A stretch of 57,042 bases of DNA from positions 1 through 57,042 of the forward strand of contig JAFGXV010000048.1 of assembly GCA_016936455.1 (NCBI GenBank), in the 5' to 3' direction. The notes beneath the pieces are model-generated. The model saw nothing but the letters and a program-made list of their open reading frames with translations. It did no database searches and was not told the DNA's origin. The DNA is from Desulfuromonadaceae bacterium (GTDB lineage Bacteria > Desulfobacterota > Desulfuromonadia > Desulfuromonadales > Desulfuromonadaceae). Of this stretch, positions 1 through 8,662 are shown one piece after another. A program made the position numbers and the translations under genes. Numbering within the stretch: the first letter of the stretch is position 1; each line of letters begins with the position of its first letter.

Positions 1-134
1 GGCACCAGTTGGGCGATGGCCACGTCCGTTCCCGCGACCCCCAGCGAAGCCTCCATGGCCAGAATGATCCGTCGCAGGTAGGGACGGGAATACGTCAGCA
101 GACGCAGATAAACGTCGTATTTATTCTTTTTCAA
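1..134 (-). CDS. msbA: Lipid A export ABC transporter MsbA, N-terminal fragment (cut by window edge)
   Basis: Only the first 44 codons lie in the window. The reading frame opens with TTG at 134-132, whose bases overlap the lpxB stop in a TTGA arrangement (4-nt overlap), so the two genes look translationally coupled. The peptide begins MKKNKYDVYLRLL and continues with an YSRPYLRRI stretch and a SLGVAGTDVA segment, which resembles the start of the first membrane helix of MsbA-type exporters. MsbA flips lipid A-core across the inner membrane, which suits a position directly after lpxB. The ATPase domain lies outside the window, so the family call rests on the N-terminus and gene order. Confidence 0.72.
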   Translation of the reverse strand, partial: MKKNKYDVYLRLLTYSRPYLRRIILAMEASLGVAGTDVAIAQLV

Positions 135-1300
135 GAGCGTTTGCCTCGACTCAAGTCACTGGCCATGTGCGCAACCCGTCCGGCACAACCGGGAGCTCCC
201 ATCTTCTCACGAATCTCTCGCAACCCGTCGCGCATTGTCCGGGCATAGTGGTCATCCTCAAGAATCCGCCGCACTTCTTCAAACAGGGCTTCAGGCGTCG
301 CCGCGTCCTGCAGCAGCTCACGCACCACGCCACGACCGACAACGATATTGGGCAGTCCGAAAAATTCAATGTTTACCAGACGGCGCCCAATAGCATAGGT
401 CAGGGGTGAGCCCTTGTACAGGATCACCATCGGCGTCTGCATCAAGGCCACCTGCAGCGTTACCGTTCCGGAGACCGCCAGTACCACATCGCAGGTCGCC
501 GCGACCTCATAGATGCCCTGATCTACCATGGTCACCGGTACACCAGCGGCCTTGGCCAGAGCGACCAGCGGCTCACAAGCCACCCCCGGCGCCAAGGGCA
601 GCAGAAAACCCGCCTGCGGATAACGTTGCTTCAGCCGCGCCGCCGCTTCAAACAAGGTCGGGGCGGCATAATGAAGTTCATTGCGCCGGCTGCCGGGCAA
701 CAGGCCAATCAGGGGATGGGCGTCCGTCAAACCATGGCGGGCACGAAAGGCCGCGGCATCATCAACCGCGGGAATCTCATCCAGCAGCGGATGACCCACA
801 TACTGGACATCGATATCGAGCCCGCGGTAATAATCCGGTTCAAATGGCAGGATGGCCGCCAGCTTGTCGACATCACGCGCAATGCGATGAACACGGCCAC
901 GGCGCCAGGCCCAAACCTGGGGGCTGACGTAATACAGTACCGGCACGCCAGCTTTGCGCGCCAAGGTGGCCAGACGCAGGTTGAAATCAGGCGAATCGAT
1001 CAGAATCAGCACATCAGGCGCATCGGGACCACGCAGCTCACTTTTCAATCGGCGATAGACCCGCCAGATCCGGGGCAGATGGCGCACCACCTCCACCAGT
1101 CCCATGACCGCCAGCTCAGAGCTGTCGATCAGAACCTCGCAACCGGCTTGCGCCATGCGCGGACCGGCCACACCATAAAAAGCCAAATCCGGGTCCAGCG
1201 TCTTGGCTGCCCGGATCAGGTGGGACCCCAATAGGTCTCCCGAGGCTTCCCCTGTCACAATCAGGGCTTTGCGATGTCTCTGTTCTCTGTTGTGCTTCAT
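131..1300 (-). CDS. lpxB: Lipid-A-disaccharide synthase LpxB
   Basis: This 389-residue protein has the usual LpxB length (about 380-390). It joins UDP-2,3-diacylglucosamine and lipid X (2,3-diacylglucosamine 1-phosphate) to form the beta-1,6 lipid A disaccharide at the inner face of the inner membrane. The N-terminus carries the family motif TGEASGD near residue 16. Further on are LILIDSPDFN, YYVSPQVWAWR and the GLLPGSRRNE loop typical of this GT19 glycosyltransferase. The ATG start at 1300 leaves a 65-nt gap to lpxA upstream. The downstream msbA start overlaps the lpxB stop by 4 nt. The gene is intact and the call is secure. Confidence 0.97.
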   Translation of the reverse strand: MKHNREQRHRKALIVTGEASGDLLGSHLIRAAKTLDPDLAFYGVAGPRMAQAGCEVLIDSSELAVMGLVEVVRHLPRIWRVYRRLKSELRGPDAPDVLILIDSPDFNLRLATLARKAGVPVLYYVSPQVWAWRRGRVHRIARDVDKLAAILPFEPDYYRGLDIDVQYVGHPLLDEIPAVDDAAAFRARHGLTDAHPLIGLLPGSRRNELHYAAPTLFEAAARLKQRYPQAGFLLPLAPGVACEPLVALAKAAGVPVTMVDQGIYEVAATCDVVLAVSGTVTLQVALMQTPMVILYKGSPLTYAIGRRLVNIEFFGLPNIVVGRGVVRELLQDAATPEALFEEVRRILEDDHYARTMRDGLREIREKMGAPGCAGRVAHMASDLSRGKRS

Positions 1301-1365
1301 ACGTCAGATGTCACCAGCCACCAACCGCTGACACGCCAGCGATTCGGCCGTCAGGGTCTTCCTGA

Positions 1366-2142
1366 TTAACGGGCGATCCCGCGCTCGCTGTTGCGAATAA
1401 ACTCGGTAAAAGCCAAGACCTCTGGCGACTGCTCGACCGTTTCGGCGATCTGCTGCAGGGCATCCTCTTGCCGCAGACCACTGCGGAACACCAGCTTATA
1501 CGCTTTTTTCAGCGCCGACAGGGTTTCCGTGCTGAACCCACGCCGTTTCAAGCCGATGAGGTTCAGACCGACGGGTTTGGCCCGGTCCCCCTGGGCAATC
1601 ACATAGGGAGGTATGTCCTGCGCGATCATCGAACCACCGCTGGCCATGACATGCGCCCCGATGCGGGTGAACTGATGAACCGCCGACATGCCGCCAAGGA
1701 TCGCATAATCCTCCACCAGCACATGGCCGGCCAGCGTGGCATTGTTGGCCAGGATAACATGGTTACCGACCACACAATCGTGGGCAACGTGGGTATAGGC
1801 CATGAGCAGGTTGTCACTACCGACAACAGTCTTGCCACCGCCGTCTTCGGTTCCCAGATGCAGGGTGGTGAATTCACGGATTTTATTGCGGTCACCGATG
1901 GTCAGGGTGGTTTCCTCACCATGAAATTTCAGATCCTGCGGAATGGCTCCGATGGAGGCGAACTGAAAAATCTGATTGTCACGACCGATGGTCGTGCGTC
2001 CCTCGATCACCACATGGGGCCCGACAACCGTTCCTTCACCGATGGACACGTGCTGACGGATAATGCTGAAAGCACCGATCTCAACACCAGCAGCCAGCTG
2101 GGCTCCCGGTTCAACAATGGCGGTAGGATGAATGGTCGGCAT
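1366..2142 (-). CDS. lpxA: Acyl-ACP:UDP-N-acetylglucosamine O-acyltransferase LpxA
   Basis: LpxA catalyses the first step of lipid A synthesis, adding a 3-hydroxyacyl chain from ACP to UDP-GlcNAc. The 258-residue protein begins with hexapeptide repeats that form a left-handed beta helix ([13 protein letters not shown] onward). It has the catalytic histidine in the AHDC motif at residue 121, equivalent to E. coli His125. The conserved [12 protein letters not shown] and PPYV segments follow. The C-terminal helical part starts near residue 190. The gene sits 3 nt after fabZ and is clearly co-transcribed with it. Confidence 0.97.
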   Translation of the reverse strand: MPTIHPTAIVEPGAQLAAGVEIGAFSIIRQHVSIGEGTVVGPHVVIEGRTTIGRDNQIFQFASIGAIPQDLKFHGEETTLTIGDRNKIREFTTLHLGTEDGGGKTVVGSDNLLMAYTHVAHDCVVGNHVILANNATLAGHVLVEDYAILGGMSAVHQFTRIGAHVMASGGSMIAQDIPPYVIAQGDRAKPVGLNLIGLKRRGFSTETLSALKKAYKLVFRSGLRQEDALQQIAETVEQSPEVLAFTEFIRNSERGIAR

Positions 2143-2145
2143 GTC

Positions 2146-2586
2146 TCAGCTCTCCCGGTTGGCAAAAGTAGCTTTCAGTTCCGCTTCGGCGACCAGAGAT
2201 TCGCCGACATAGGCCCGGCCAGTGAACTGATAGATGCCGCGGCGACACTTGAGCAGTTTCATCTCCATGCGCAGGACATCCCCCGGCCGCACCGGTTTGC
2301 GGAACTTCACATTGTCGATTCCGGTAAAATAGGTCACCTTGTCGTCGCCGATCTCATCATTCAAGGTGGCAAACAAACCACCAACCTGAGCCATGGCCTC
2401 AACGATCAGGACCCCCGGCATGATGGGATGTCCCGGGAAGTGCCCCTGAAAAAACGGCTCGTTGATGGTCACATTTTTGAGGCCGACAATGCCTTCTCCC
2501 GGGGTGAAACTCTCAATCGCATCCACCAGCAAAAACGGATAGCGATGGGGAAGACGTTTCATGATTTCGGTGATATTCAGATACAT
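2146..2586 (-). CDS. fabZ: 3-hydroxyacyl-ACP dehydratase FabZ
   Basis: FabZ removes water from 3-hydroxyacyl-ACP in fatty acid elongation. It competes with LpxA and LpxD for the same hydroxyacyl-ACP pool, which explains its place between lpxD and lpxA. The 146-residue hot-dog-fold protein carries the active-site motif [11 protein letters not shown] with catalytic His49, and Glu63 follows in VEAMAQ. The length matches the family. It lies 6 nt after lpxD and 3 nt before lpxA within one operon. Confidence 0.97.
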   Translation of the reverse strand: MYLNITEIMKRLPHRYPFLLVDAIESFTPGEGIVGLKNVTINEPFFQGHFPGHPIMPGVLIVEAMAQVGGLFATLNDEIGDDKVTYFTGIDNVKFRKPVRPGDVLRMEMKLLKCRRGIYQFTGRAYVGESLVAEAELKATFANRES

Positions 2587-2592
2587 AGGGTG

Positions 2593-3624
2593 CTATTCTT
2601 TCGTGAGCTGAGCTTCAAGGTCGGCCAGCTGCTTCTTCAGCGCAGCCAATTCTTTACGCATTTGTGGCAGATGGCCAAAACTCATGGAGGCTTTAAGCCA
2701 GTCGCGATGCGGCATGGCCGGCACACCGGACACAATCTGGTTGCCTTCCATGGAGCCGGTAATGCCACCACGGCCGCCGAGGGTCAGGTTTTCGCCGACC
2801 TTGATATGACCGGCAACCGCGGACTGCCCGCCAAAGGTGCAATGACGCCCTACCTGGGCACTGCCGGCAATCCCCGCCTGAGACGCCATCACCGAGTGTG
2901 GGCCAAGAGTGACGTTGTGACCGATCTGGACCAGGTTGTCCAGTTTGCAGCCCTGACCGATACGGGTGACTCCCAGCGCAGCCCGATCCACACAGCTGTT
3001 GGCACCGATTTCAACGTCATCCTCCACCACGACAATCCCCACCTGGGGAATCTTGTAGTAGGCTTCGCCATCCGGGGCAAAACCGAAGCCGTCGGAACCG
3101 ATAACCGCCCCGGGTTGCAAGATGACCCGGTTGCCCAAGCGACTGCCTTCGCGGACAATAACTCCCGCATGGAGAGTGCAGTCCTCACCGATCTGCACAT
3201 CGTCATAGACGACGACATTGGGATAAAGAATCGTCCCCCGGCCAATGCTGACCCGCTCCCCCACCACCACGCCAGGATGGATGGTTACTTCCTCTCCAAG
3301 CTGTGCCGAGGGGGCCACCTGCACTCCGGGCAGCACACCCAGCGGCGCGGGACGCTTAACATGCAATTGGGTCAGAACCTTGGCAAAAGCCAGGTATGGA
3401 TTGGCACAGACCAGATAAGCGAGATCGTCGCGTTCCAGAGGACGGTCGATGATGACGGCGGAAGCCCGGCACTCCTTGAGTGCCGGGAGATATTTCGGAT
3501 TGGCGAGAAAAGTAATGGTGCCCGGTTGGGCCTTGTCAATGGGCGCCAGAGCGACGATCTCTATCTGATCGTCGCCCACAACCTTCCCACCGACCCACTG
3601 CGCCAGTTCTGCAAGGGTCGCCAT
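2593..3624 (-). CDS. lpxD: UDP-3-O-(3-hydroxyacyl)glucosamine N-acyltransferase LpxD
   Basis: LpxD adds the amide-linked hydroxyacyl chain to UDP-3-O-acyl-glucosamine. The 343-residue protein has an N-terminal nucleotide-binding domain (about residues 1-100). A long run of hexapeptide repeats follows, with the active-site segment DNLVQIGHNV carrying the catalytic histidine. A C-terminal helix rich in Lys and Glu (LKKQLADLEAQL) matches the trimer/ACP-binding helix of the family. It is spaced 9 nt from skp and 6 nt from fabZ, consistent with one transcript. Confidence 0.97.
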   Translation of the reverse strand: MATLAELAQWVGGKVVGDDQIEIVALAPIDKAQPGTITFLANPKYLPALKECRASAVIIDRPLERDDLAYLVCANPYLAFAKVLTQLHVKRPAPLGVLPGVQVAPSAQLGEEVTIHPGVVVGERVSIGRGTILYPNVVVYDDVQIGEDCTLHAGVIVREGSRLGNRVILQPGAVIGSDGFGFAPDGEAYYKIPQVGIVVVEDDVEIGANSCVDRAALGVTRIGQGCKLDNLVQIGHNVTLGPHSVMASQAGIAGSAQVGRHCTFGGQSAVAGHIKVGENLTLGGRGGITGSMEGNQIVSGVPAMPHRDWLKASMSFGHLPQMRKELAALKKQLADLEAQLTKE

Positions 3625-3633
3625 AAAAACCTC

Positions 3634-4152
3634 TTATTTGTGGCCCTCTTTGTAGACCTTGTCATAGGCCTTGATCAGCTTGTCGGTATAGTCAATGCTG
3701 TCAACGGCATAGACCAGCTGGCCCTTTTCCATCATGACGGTCACCTTTTCCGCTTCGCTCAGATCAACCACCTGCTTGCCAAGATCACGCAGAATCTGCT
3801 GGGTGAAGGCCATCTCCTTGCCACGCATCTCTTCCTGCTTGTCCTTGACGAAACGCTGGTAATCCTTGACCTGCTGCTGGAATTCGAGTTCTTTTTCACG
3901 TTTGGCTTCATCGGAGAGCATGGCCACCTGCTTTTTCAGCGACTCCTGCAGCGCGGTCAGATCGCTCTGGCGCTGCTTGACTTCCTCCTCAACCGCTTTC
4001 ACCTCGCTATCCAGCTTGGCCTTGGCGGTCTTGCCAGCTTCGGACAGGGCCAGAGCCTTCTGCAGATCAACATATCCAACCTTCAGATCAGCAGCCTGTA
4101 CCGTTGTCGCCATCAAGCAAAGAGCCAGAAGAACCATCCACACACGTTTCAT
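3634..4152 (-). CDS. skp: Periplasmic OmpH/Skp family chaperone
   Basis: The 172-residue protein starts with a clear signal peptide that would be cut after VQA near residue 20. The mature N-terminus reads ADLKVGYVDLQKAL, the standard OmpH/Skp opening. The centre (about residues 45-120) is a long charged coiled coil rich in Lys, Glu and Gln, which forms the tentacles that hold unfolded outer-membrane proteins. It lies 41 nt downstream of bamA, whose substrates it would protect, and upstream of lpxD, the same order as in many Gram-negative genomes. Confidence 0.93.
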   Translation of the reverse strand: MKRVWMVLLALCLMATTVQAADLKVGYVDLQKALALSEAGKTAKAKLDSEVKAVEEEVKQRQSDLTALQESLKKQVAMLSDEAKREKELEFQQQVKDYQRFVKDKQEEMRGKEMAFTQQILRDLGKQVVDLSEAEKVTVMMEKGQLVYAVDSIDYTDKLIKAYDKVYKEGHK

Positions 4153-4193
4153 TGCGATCTCCTTTAAGTAAGAGTAGACAAACAGCTTGTCTG

Positions 4194-6524
4194 TTAAAAG
4201 AACTTGCCGATTGAAAAGTCAAATTTAGAATCAGACTCGTATTCGTAAGGATCAAGGTTATAGCCCCACTCAAGACGCAGCGGTCCCAGCGGGCTGTTCC
4301 AGCGAATTCCGGTCCCCACGCTGTAGCGCAGATCCGACATGAAGGTTTCGTCTTCACCCCAGGTATTGCCGATATCAAAGAACACCAACCCCTTCAGGCC
4401 GGCATCCTTGAGCAGCGGAAAAACGATTTCAAAGTTGGCGTAGGCCACGGTTTCACCGCCAATAAAATCGAATTCTGTCTCGGACTGAACAAGATCGTAA
4501 CTGATCAAGTTCCCAGAACTGTCGTAAACAAAATTCGTCGGTTCCATCCGTGCCTCCCGGGGCCCGACTTCACGATTGTCAAAACCGCGCATGGTATTGA
4601 TACCACCGAGAAAGAAACGCTCGTCGACAGGAATTTCCTCACCACCAAAGCCGGTGACATAGCCCACCTGACCATGCGCATTGAAGACCCAACCCCACAT
4701 CAGAGGAAAGAAGTGGCGATAGTCGGCAATCGTTTTGACGAATTTCTCCGTTCCACCCAAGCCAGCAAGTTCTACCGAAAACTCCGCCATGAAACCGCGG
4801 GACGGATCAGGGCGGTAGTCCGTGGTATTGGTCGATAACGACGCATAGATCGAAGACAGCGTCGAGCGCCCTTCCTGACTACGCATATACCAGGACGCGT
4901 ACGGATCGACGTCGGAAATCTCTTTCTGCTCAAAACGGTAAATCAGGAAAATACGCGATTCGTAATTAAGCGGAATCCCCAGCTTGATATCACCACCAAC
5001 AGCTTCTTTGTCGTACTCGTCCCACTCACGCTCCGTCTTGTACAGATCAAATCCGAGAGCCATGTTGCGATCCATGAAATAGGGATCAAGCAAACCGACC
5101 TGGAACGTGTTGGAATCTCCCCCGATGGAGGCCGCCAGATTCAGCCGCCAGGCCATGCCGAGAAAATTGTCCTGACTGACGGAGCCCTGGCCGATGAATC
5201 CGTCCGCCGAGGAATAGCCGAAGCCCACACTGAAAGTCCCGGTTGGCTGTTCCTTGACATCCACCTGCACGTCCATCACGCTGCGATCATCCAGCGTCGG
5301 CACGGCGTCGACATTGACCTCGCTGAAAAAGCCGAGGTTGTTGATGCGCTTGCGGCTGCTTTCCAGCCGATTGGCGCTGTAAAGATCACCCTCCACCAGC
5401 ACCATCTCGCGCCGTACAACCTTGTCACGGGTTTTGGTATTGCCGGCAACATTGATCCGCCCGATATGAACCTGTACCCCCTGTTCGATGGTAAAGGTCA
5501 CATCGACCGTCTTTTCTTCATTATTGATCAGGGTAACGGGCGAAACATTGACATAGGCATAGCCCTGATCGGCATAGAAATCATTCAGGCGCTTGATGCT
5601 GTCACGCATGGTCTCACGGCTGAAACACTCACCGGGCTTGAGTTTAACCAGCTTCAGCAGTTCATCTTTCTCCCGCAGCAGATCGCCATCCACATCCAGT
5701 TTACCGACAGAAAAAGGCTCGCCTTCGTCGATTTCAATAAAGATGTCCATCTCGGAGCGATCATCGGACAGCACGATCAGGGGTGGCTTGATGCGCACCC
5801 GCACGTAGCCGCGATTGAAATACTCGTCCTTGATCAGTTCCAGGTCATTCTGCAGCATGCCCTCGTTGTAGGTTCCACTGCTGGTCAGCCAGGAGAAAAT
5901 CCACCACTCACTCGTCTGCATGAAACCCCGCAGTTTGCGATCGGAGAACAGCTGGTTACCCTCGAATTCGATATCGTCAATGGTAACCTTGTCGCCTTCC
6001 GTCACCTCGAAATAAACCGTCGCCTCATTGCGACCCTGCTTTTCGATGCGTGATACCACCCCGGCGGCATAAAACCCTTCATCCTTGTACAGCTTGAGGA
6101 TGGCCGTTTCACTTTCCTTCAGCTTCTGTGCGCTCAGGATGCCCGGAGTGCGCAGAGTGACCACTTCACGCACCTTCGAGTCCTTGAGTTCCTTGTTCCC
6201 CTCAATCTTGATCCGGCGTACCAGAGGTCGTTCGACCAGCTGATAAACCAGTACCTTTGCGCCCGGCTCGTCCCTCTGTTCAGCCGTCACATCCCTGAAG
6301 TGGCCAAGAGCGTAAATCGCCCGCACATCCGCGTCCACGGCGTCGAAACTGGTGGCAACGCCAGCTTTGACATGGATAACAGCTTCAACAGCTTTCTGAT
6401 CCACCCGTTCGATGCCGTCAATGCGGACCTGATCAAAGACAAGGCTGTCGGGACCGGCGGCCAGCGCGGCTGTGGGCAGAACCAGCAGCATTCCCATCAC
6501 AAGACGTACCAGGCGTTTAACCAT
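4194..6524 (-). CDS. bamA: Outer-membrane protein assembly factor BamA
   Basis: BamA is the essential beta-barrel core of the BAM complex. The 776-residue protein has a signal peptide ending at ALA near residue 23. Five POTRA domains span about residues 25-425, with repeated beta-alpha-alpha-beta patterns such as IKIEGNKELKD and IEFEGNQLF. The C-terminal 16-strand barrel has the conserved FFLGGINTMRGF (RGF) loop and ends in Phe-Phe, the usual terminal signal of outer-membrane proteins. A 132-nt gap separates it from lolD upstream. The partner lipoprotein bamD is encoded at 55756-56505. Confidence 0.97.
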   Translation of the reverse strand: MVKRLVRLVMGMLLVLPTAALAAGPDSLVFDQVRIDGIERVDQKAVEAVIHVKAGVATSFDAVDADVRAIYALGHFRDVTAEQRDEPGAKVLVYQLVERPLVRRIKIEGNKELKDSKVREVVTLRTPGILSAQKLKESETAILKLYKDEGFYAAGVVSRIEKQGRNEATVYFEVTEGDKVTIDDIEFEGNQLFSDRKLRGFMQTSEWWIFSWLTSSGTYNEGMLQNDLELIKDEYFNRGYVRVRIKPPLIVLSDDRSEMDIFIEIDEGEPFSVGKLDVDGDLLREKDELLKLVKLKPGECFSRETMRDSIKRLNDFYADQGYAYVNVSPVTLINNEEKTVDVTFTIEQGVQVHIGRINVAGNTKTRDKVVRREMVLVEGDLYSANRLESSRKRINNLGFFSEVNVDAVPTLDDRSVMDVQVDVKEQPTGTFSVGFGYSSADGFIGQGSVSQDNFLGMAWRLNLAASIGGDSNTFQVGLLDPYFMDRNMALGFDLYKTEREWDEYDKEAVGGDIKLGIPLNYESRIFLIYRFEQKEISDVDPYASWYMRSQEGRSTLSSIYASLSTNTTDYRPDPSRGFMAEFSVELAGLGGTEKFVKTIADYRHFFPLMWGWVFNAHGQVGYVTGFGGEEIPVDERFFLGGINTMRGFDNREVGPREARMEPTNFVYDSSGNLISYDLVQSETEFDFIGGETVAYANFEIVFPLLKDAGLKGLVFFDIGNTWGEDETFMSDLRYSVGTGIRWNSPLGPLRLEWGYNLDPYEYESDSKFDFSIGKFF

Positions 6525-6607
6525 CTTGGATCGTTCTCCTCAGTGAGTCTCTACCGCAGTGAAATCGATATGCGAATTTCAACGCAGTCATAAAGTCGAT
6601 TATTATA

Positions 6608-6621
6608 GAAAAACGTTTTTC
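6608..6621. repeat. Perfect 14-nt palindrome upstream of bamA
   Basis: The sequence GAAAAACGTTTTTC reads the same on both strands. It lies in the 132-nt gap between lolD and bamA, about 85 nt upstream of the bamA start. It could be an operator or a weak hairpin. AT-rich palindromes of this length can arise by chance, so the call is tentative. Confidence 0.3.
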
Positions 6622-6656
6622 CACTGTAAATGAAAAGCGTGCTCCACGAACGAACG

Positions 6657-7364
6657 TTACTTCGAGCAGGTTTCAATCCGGCCGTCAGCAATCCGTAGGA
6701 CCCGATCCATACGCGTCGCGAATTCAGCATTATGTGTCACCACGACCATGGTCAGACGATAATCGGCATGCAATTCGTCGAGGAGCTGGTAAATCTCCTG
6801 CGACGTCGCCGAATCGAGATTGCCCGTCGGTTCGTCAGCAATCAACAGCTGAGGCCGTAAAACCAGTGCCCGGGCGATGGCCACGCGCTGCTGTTCGCCA
6901 CCGGAGAGCTGACCGGGCTTGTGCTGCATGCGGTGACCGAGGCCAACCTGTTGCAGCAGCTCGTCCGCCCGGGCCGTCGCCGTCGTGCGGGGCTGGCGCG
7001 CGATCAGGGCCGGCATCATCACATTTTCCAGGGCCGTGAATTCCGGCAGCAGCTGATGGAACTGGAACACGAATCCCAGCGAGCGATTGCGAAAGCCGTC
7101 CAGCTGTGCAGCCCCCAAAGCAAACAGGTCACGGCCTTGGAACAGGCAGCGCCCTGTCGTCGGGCGGTCAAGGGTGCCGAGAATATGCATCAGGGTAGTC
7201 TTGCCGGAGCCGGAGGCGCCGACAATGGCGATCCGCTCCCCCTGTTCGATCCTCAGATCCAGCTCATGCAGCACGTCGACCGGGCCGTGGGCCGTGTGAA
7301 AGGTCTTGCTGATGCCGCAAGCCTGCAGCAGAATCTGCGGTGCAGCAACCGAAGCACTATTCAT
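6657..7364 (-). CDS. lolD: Lipoprotein-releasing ABC transporter ATPase LolD
   Basis: LolD powers the release of outer-membrane lipoproteins from the inner membrane to the carrier LolA. The 235-residue protein has Walker A GASGSGKTT near residue 49, the Q-loop in FVFQFHQLLPE, the ABC signature LSGGEQQR and Walker B LLIADEPTGNLD, followed by an H-loop histidine (VVTHN). It overlaps the permease gene by 8 nt, so the two are probably coupled. The MacB/LolD subfamily is supported by the adjacent LolC/E-type permease. Confidence 0.95.
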   Translation of the reverse strand: MNSASVAAPQILLQACGISKTFHTAHGPVDVLHELDLRIEQGERIAIVGASGSGKTTLMHILGTLDRPTTGRCLFQGRDLFALGAAQLDGFRNRSLGFVFQFHQLLPEFTALENVMMPALIARQPRTTATARADELLQQVGLGHRMQHKPGQLSGGEQQRVAIARALVLRPQLLIADEPTGNLDSATSQEIYQLLDELHADYRLTMVVVTHNAEFATRMDRVLRIADGRIETCSK

Positions 7365-8610
7365 AACGCAGAGACTCCGCCGGGTCGAGTCGGGCCGCGC
7401 GCAAAGCAGGATAAACCGTCGCCAGCAAACAGATGGAGAGCGCCGTCACCACCACAGCTGTCACATCGGCCATCACCACCTGAGACGGAAAATGGTCCAT
7501 ACCGTACACCGCATGATCAAACAACACCACATCAAAACACCGCTCCAGCCAGGTGATCATGGCATCGGCATTCAGCGCCAGAGTCAGGCCCAATCCGCTG
7601 CCGAGAGCCGTTCCGGCAACGCCGATCAGCAGCCCCTCGAAAACAAAAATTTTCAGGATACTGGTGGAGGTCGCCCCCATGGAACGCAGGATGGCGATGT
7701 CTTTGTGCTTTTCCATCACCACCATGATCAGTGTTGTCCCGATATTGAACGCCGCCACCAGAACGATGATGGCCAGCACGATAAACAGGCCGAGCTTTTC
7801 AAGCTTGAGCGCCGCCAGGAAGGAGCCGAACAAGTCTTCCCAGGAGCGCACAGAATACGGAAAAGTCAGCTCACTGGAAAGTTTTTGTACCACCTGCCGG
7901 GTCTGGTCGAAGCCGGAGAGTTCCACCTCCAGACCGCTGACCCCGTCCGGGCTGCCGATAAAACGCTGCGCTTCTTCCAGCTGGATATAGGCGTAGTAGG
8001 CATCCAAAAAGCCACCGCGGTGGCGGGCAATTGCCACGACCTCGAACACCCGCACCTTGGGAATGACGCCAAAGGGTGTCAGACTGAAATCCGGCGGAAT
8101 AACCGACAGCCGCTCCCCCACCGACACCCCGAGCGACGCCGCCGTATCGGCAGCGATGACGATTCCGGGAGGATTCCCGGAGGGTTCAAACAGGGCACCA
8201 ACCACCGACCCCTCGTCGCGAGTGACAAAACGCTGCTGCAGCACCGGATGGCTCGATCGGACGCCCTTGATCTTCACCGGAGCGACATTCTCGCGCACCA
8301 GCAGCATCGCCTCCTTGGTGACAAACGGCTCCACCGAACGCACTTCGGCAAACTCGTCCTGGATCTGCTGCATGCGCTCAGACCAGTCCGTGAGATTGCC
8401 TCCATGTTTCTGCACCAGAATATGGGGAATATTGCCCAGGATCTGCTGGCGGACCCCATCATGGAAGCCGGTCATGATCGCCAGCACCAGAATCAGCGCC
8501 GCCACGCCGAGCGTCACCCCGGCTACGGAGATAAACGAAATCACCGAGATGAAGGTCTGCTTGCGCTTGGCGCGCAGATAGCGCAGGCTGATGAGCCACT
8601 CATAGCGCAT
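7357..8610 (-). CDS. lolC: Lipoprotein-releasing system permease LolC/LolE
   Basis: This FtsX-type permease carries one N-terminal membrane helix (about residues 20-45), a periplasmic MacB-like domain (about 50-260) and three C-terminal helices, the typical LolC/E layout. I chose the ATG at 8610, giving 417 residues that begin MRYEWLISLRYLRAKRKQ. It has a GGTGGAG ribosome site 9 nt upstream and matches the family N-terminus; an in-frame ATG at 8652 would add 14 unlikely residues. Only one permease gene is present, as in organisms where a LolF-like homodimer serves both LolC and LolE roles (inference). It lies 52 nt after lysS. Confidence 0.92.
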   Translation of the reverse strand: MRYEWLISLRYLRAKRKQTFISVISFISVAGVTLGVAALILVLAIMTGFHDGVRQQILGNIPHILVQKHGGNLTDWSERMQQIQDEFAEVRSVEPFVTKEAMLLVRENVAPVKIKGVRSSHPVLQQRFVTRDEGSVVGALFEPSGNPPGIVIAADTAASLGVSVGERLSVIPPDFSLTPFGVIPKVRVFEVVAIARHRGGFLDAYYAYIQLEEAQRFIGSPDGVSGLEVELSGFDQTRQVVQKLSSELTFPYSVRSWEDLFGSFLAALKLEKLGLFIVLAIIVLVAAFNIGTTLIMVVMEKHKDIAILRSMGATSTSILKIFVFEGLLIGVAGTALGSGLGLTLALNADAMITWLERCFDVVLFDHAVYGMDHFPSQVVMADVTAVVVTALSICLLATVYPALRAARLDPAESLRYE

Positions 8611-8662
8611 CAGAAGATACTCCACCCTGTTCAGGGCGACCGAAAGCGGCAACAGGCATCAA

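Noticed and set aside
1468-4167. An 899-codon open frame on the plus strand, antisense to lpxA, fabZ, lpxD and skp
   Set aside because: It mirrors four clearly identified genes in the opposite strand, has no recognisable domain, and its length follows from the codon bias of the real genes.
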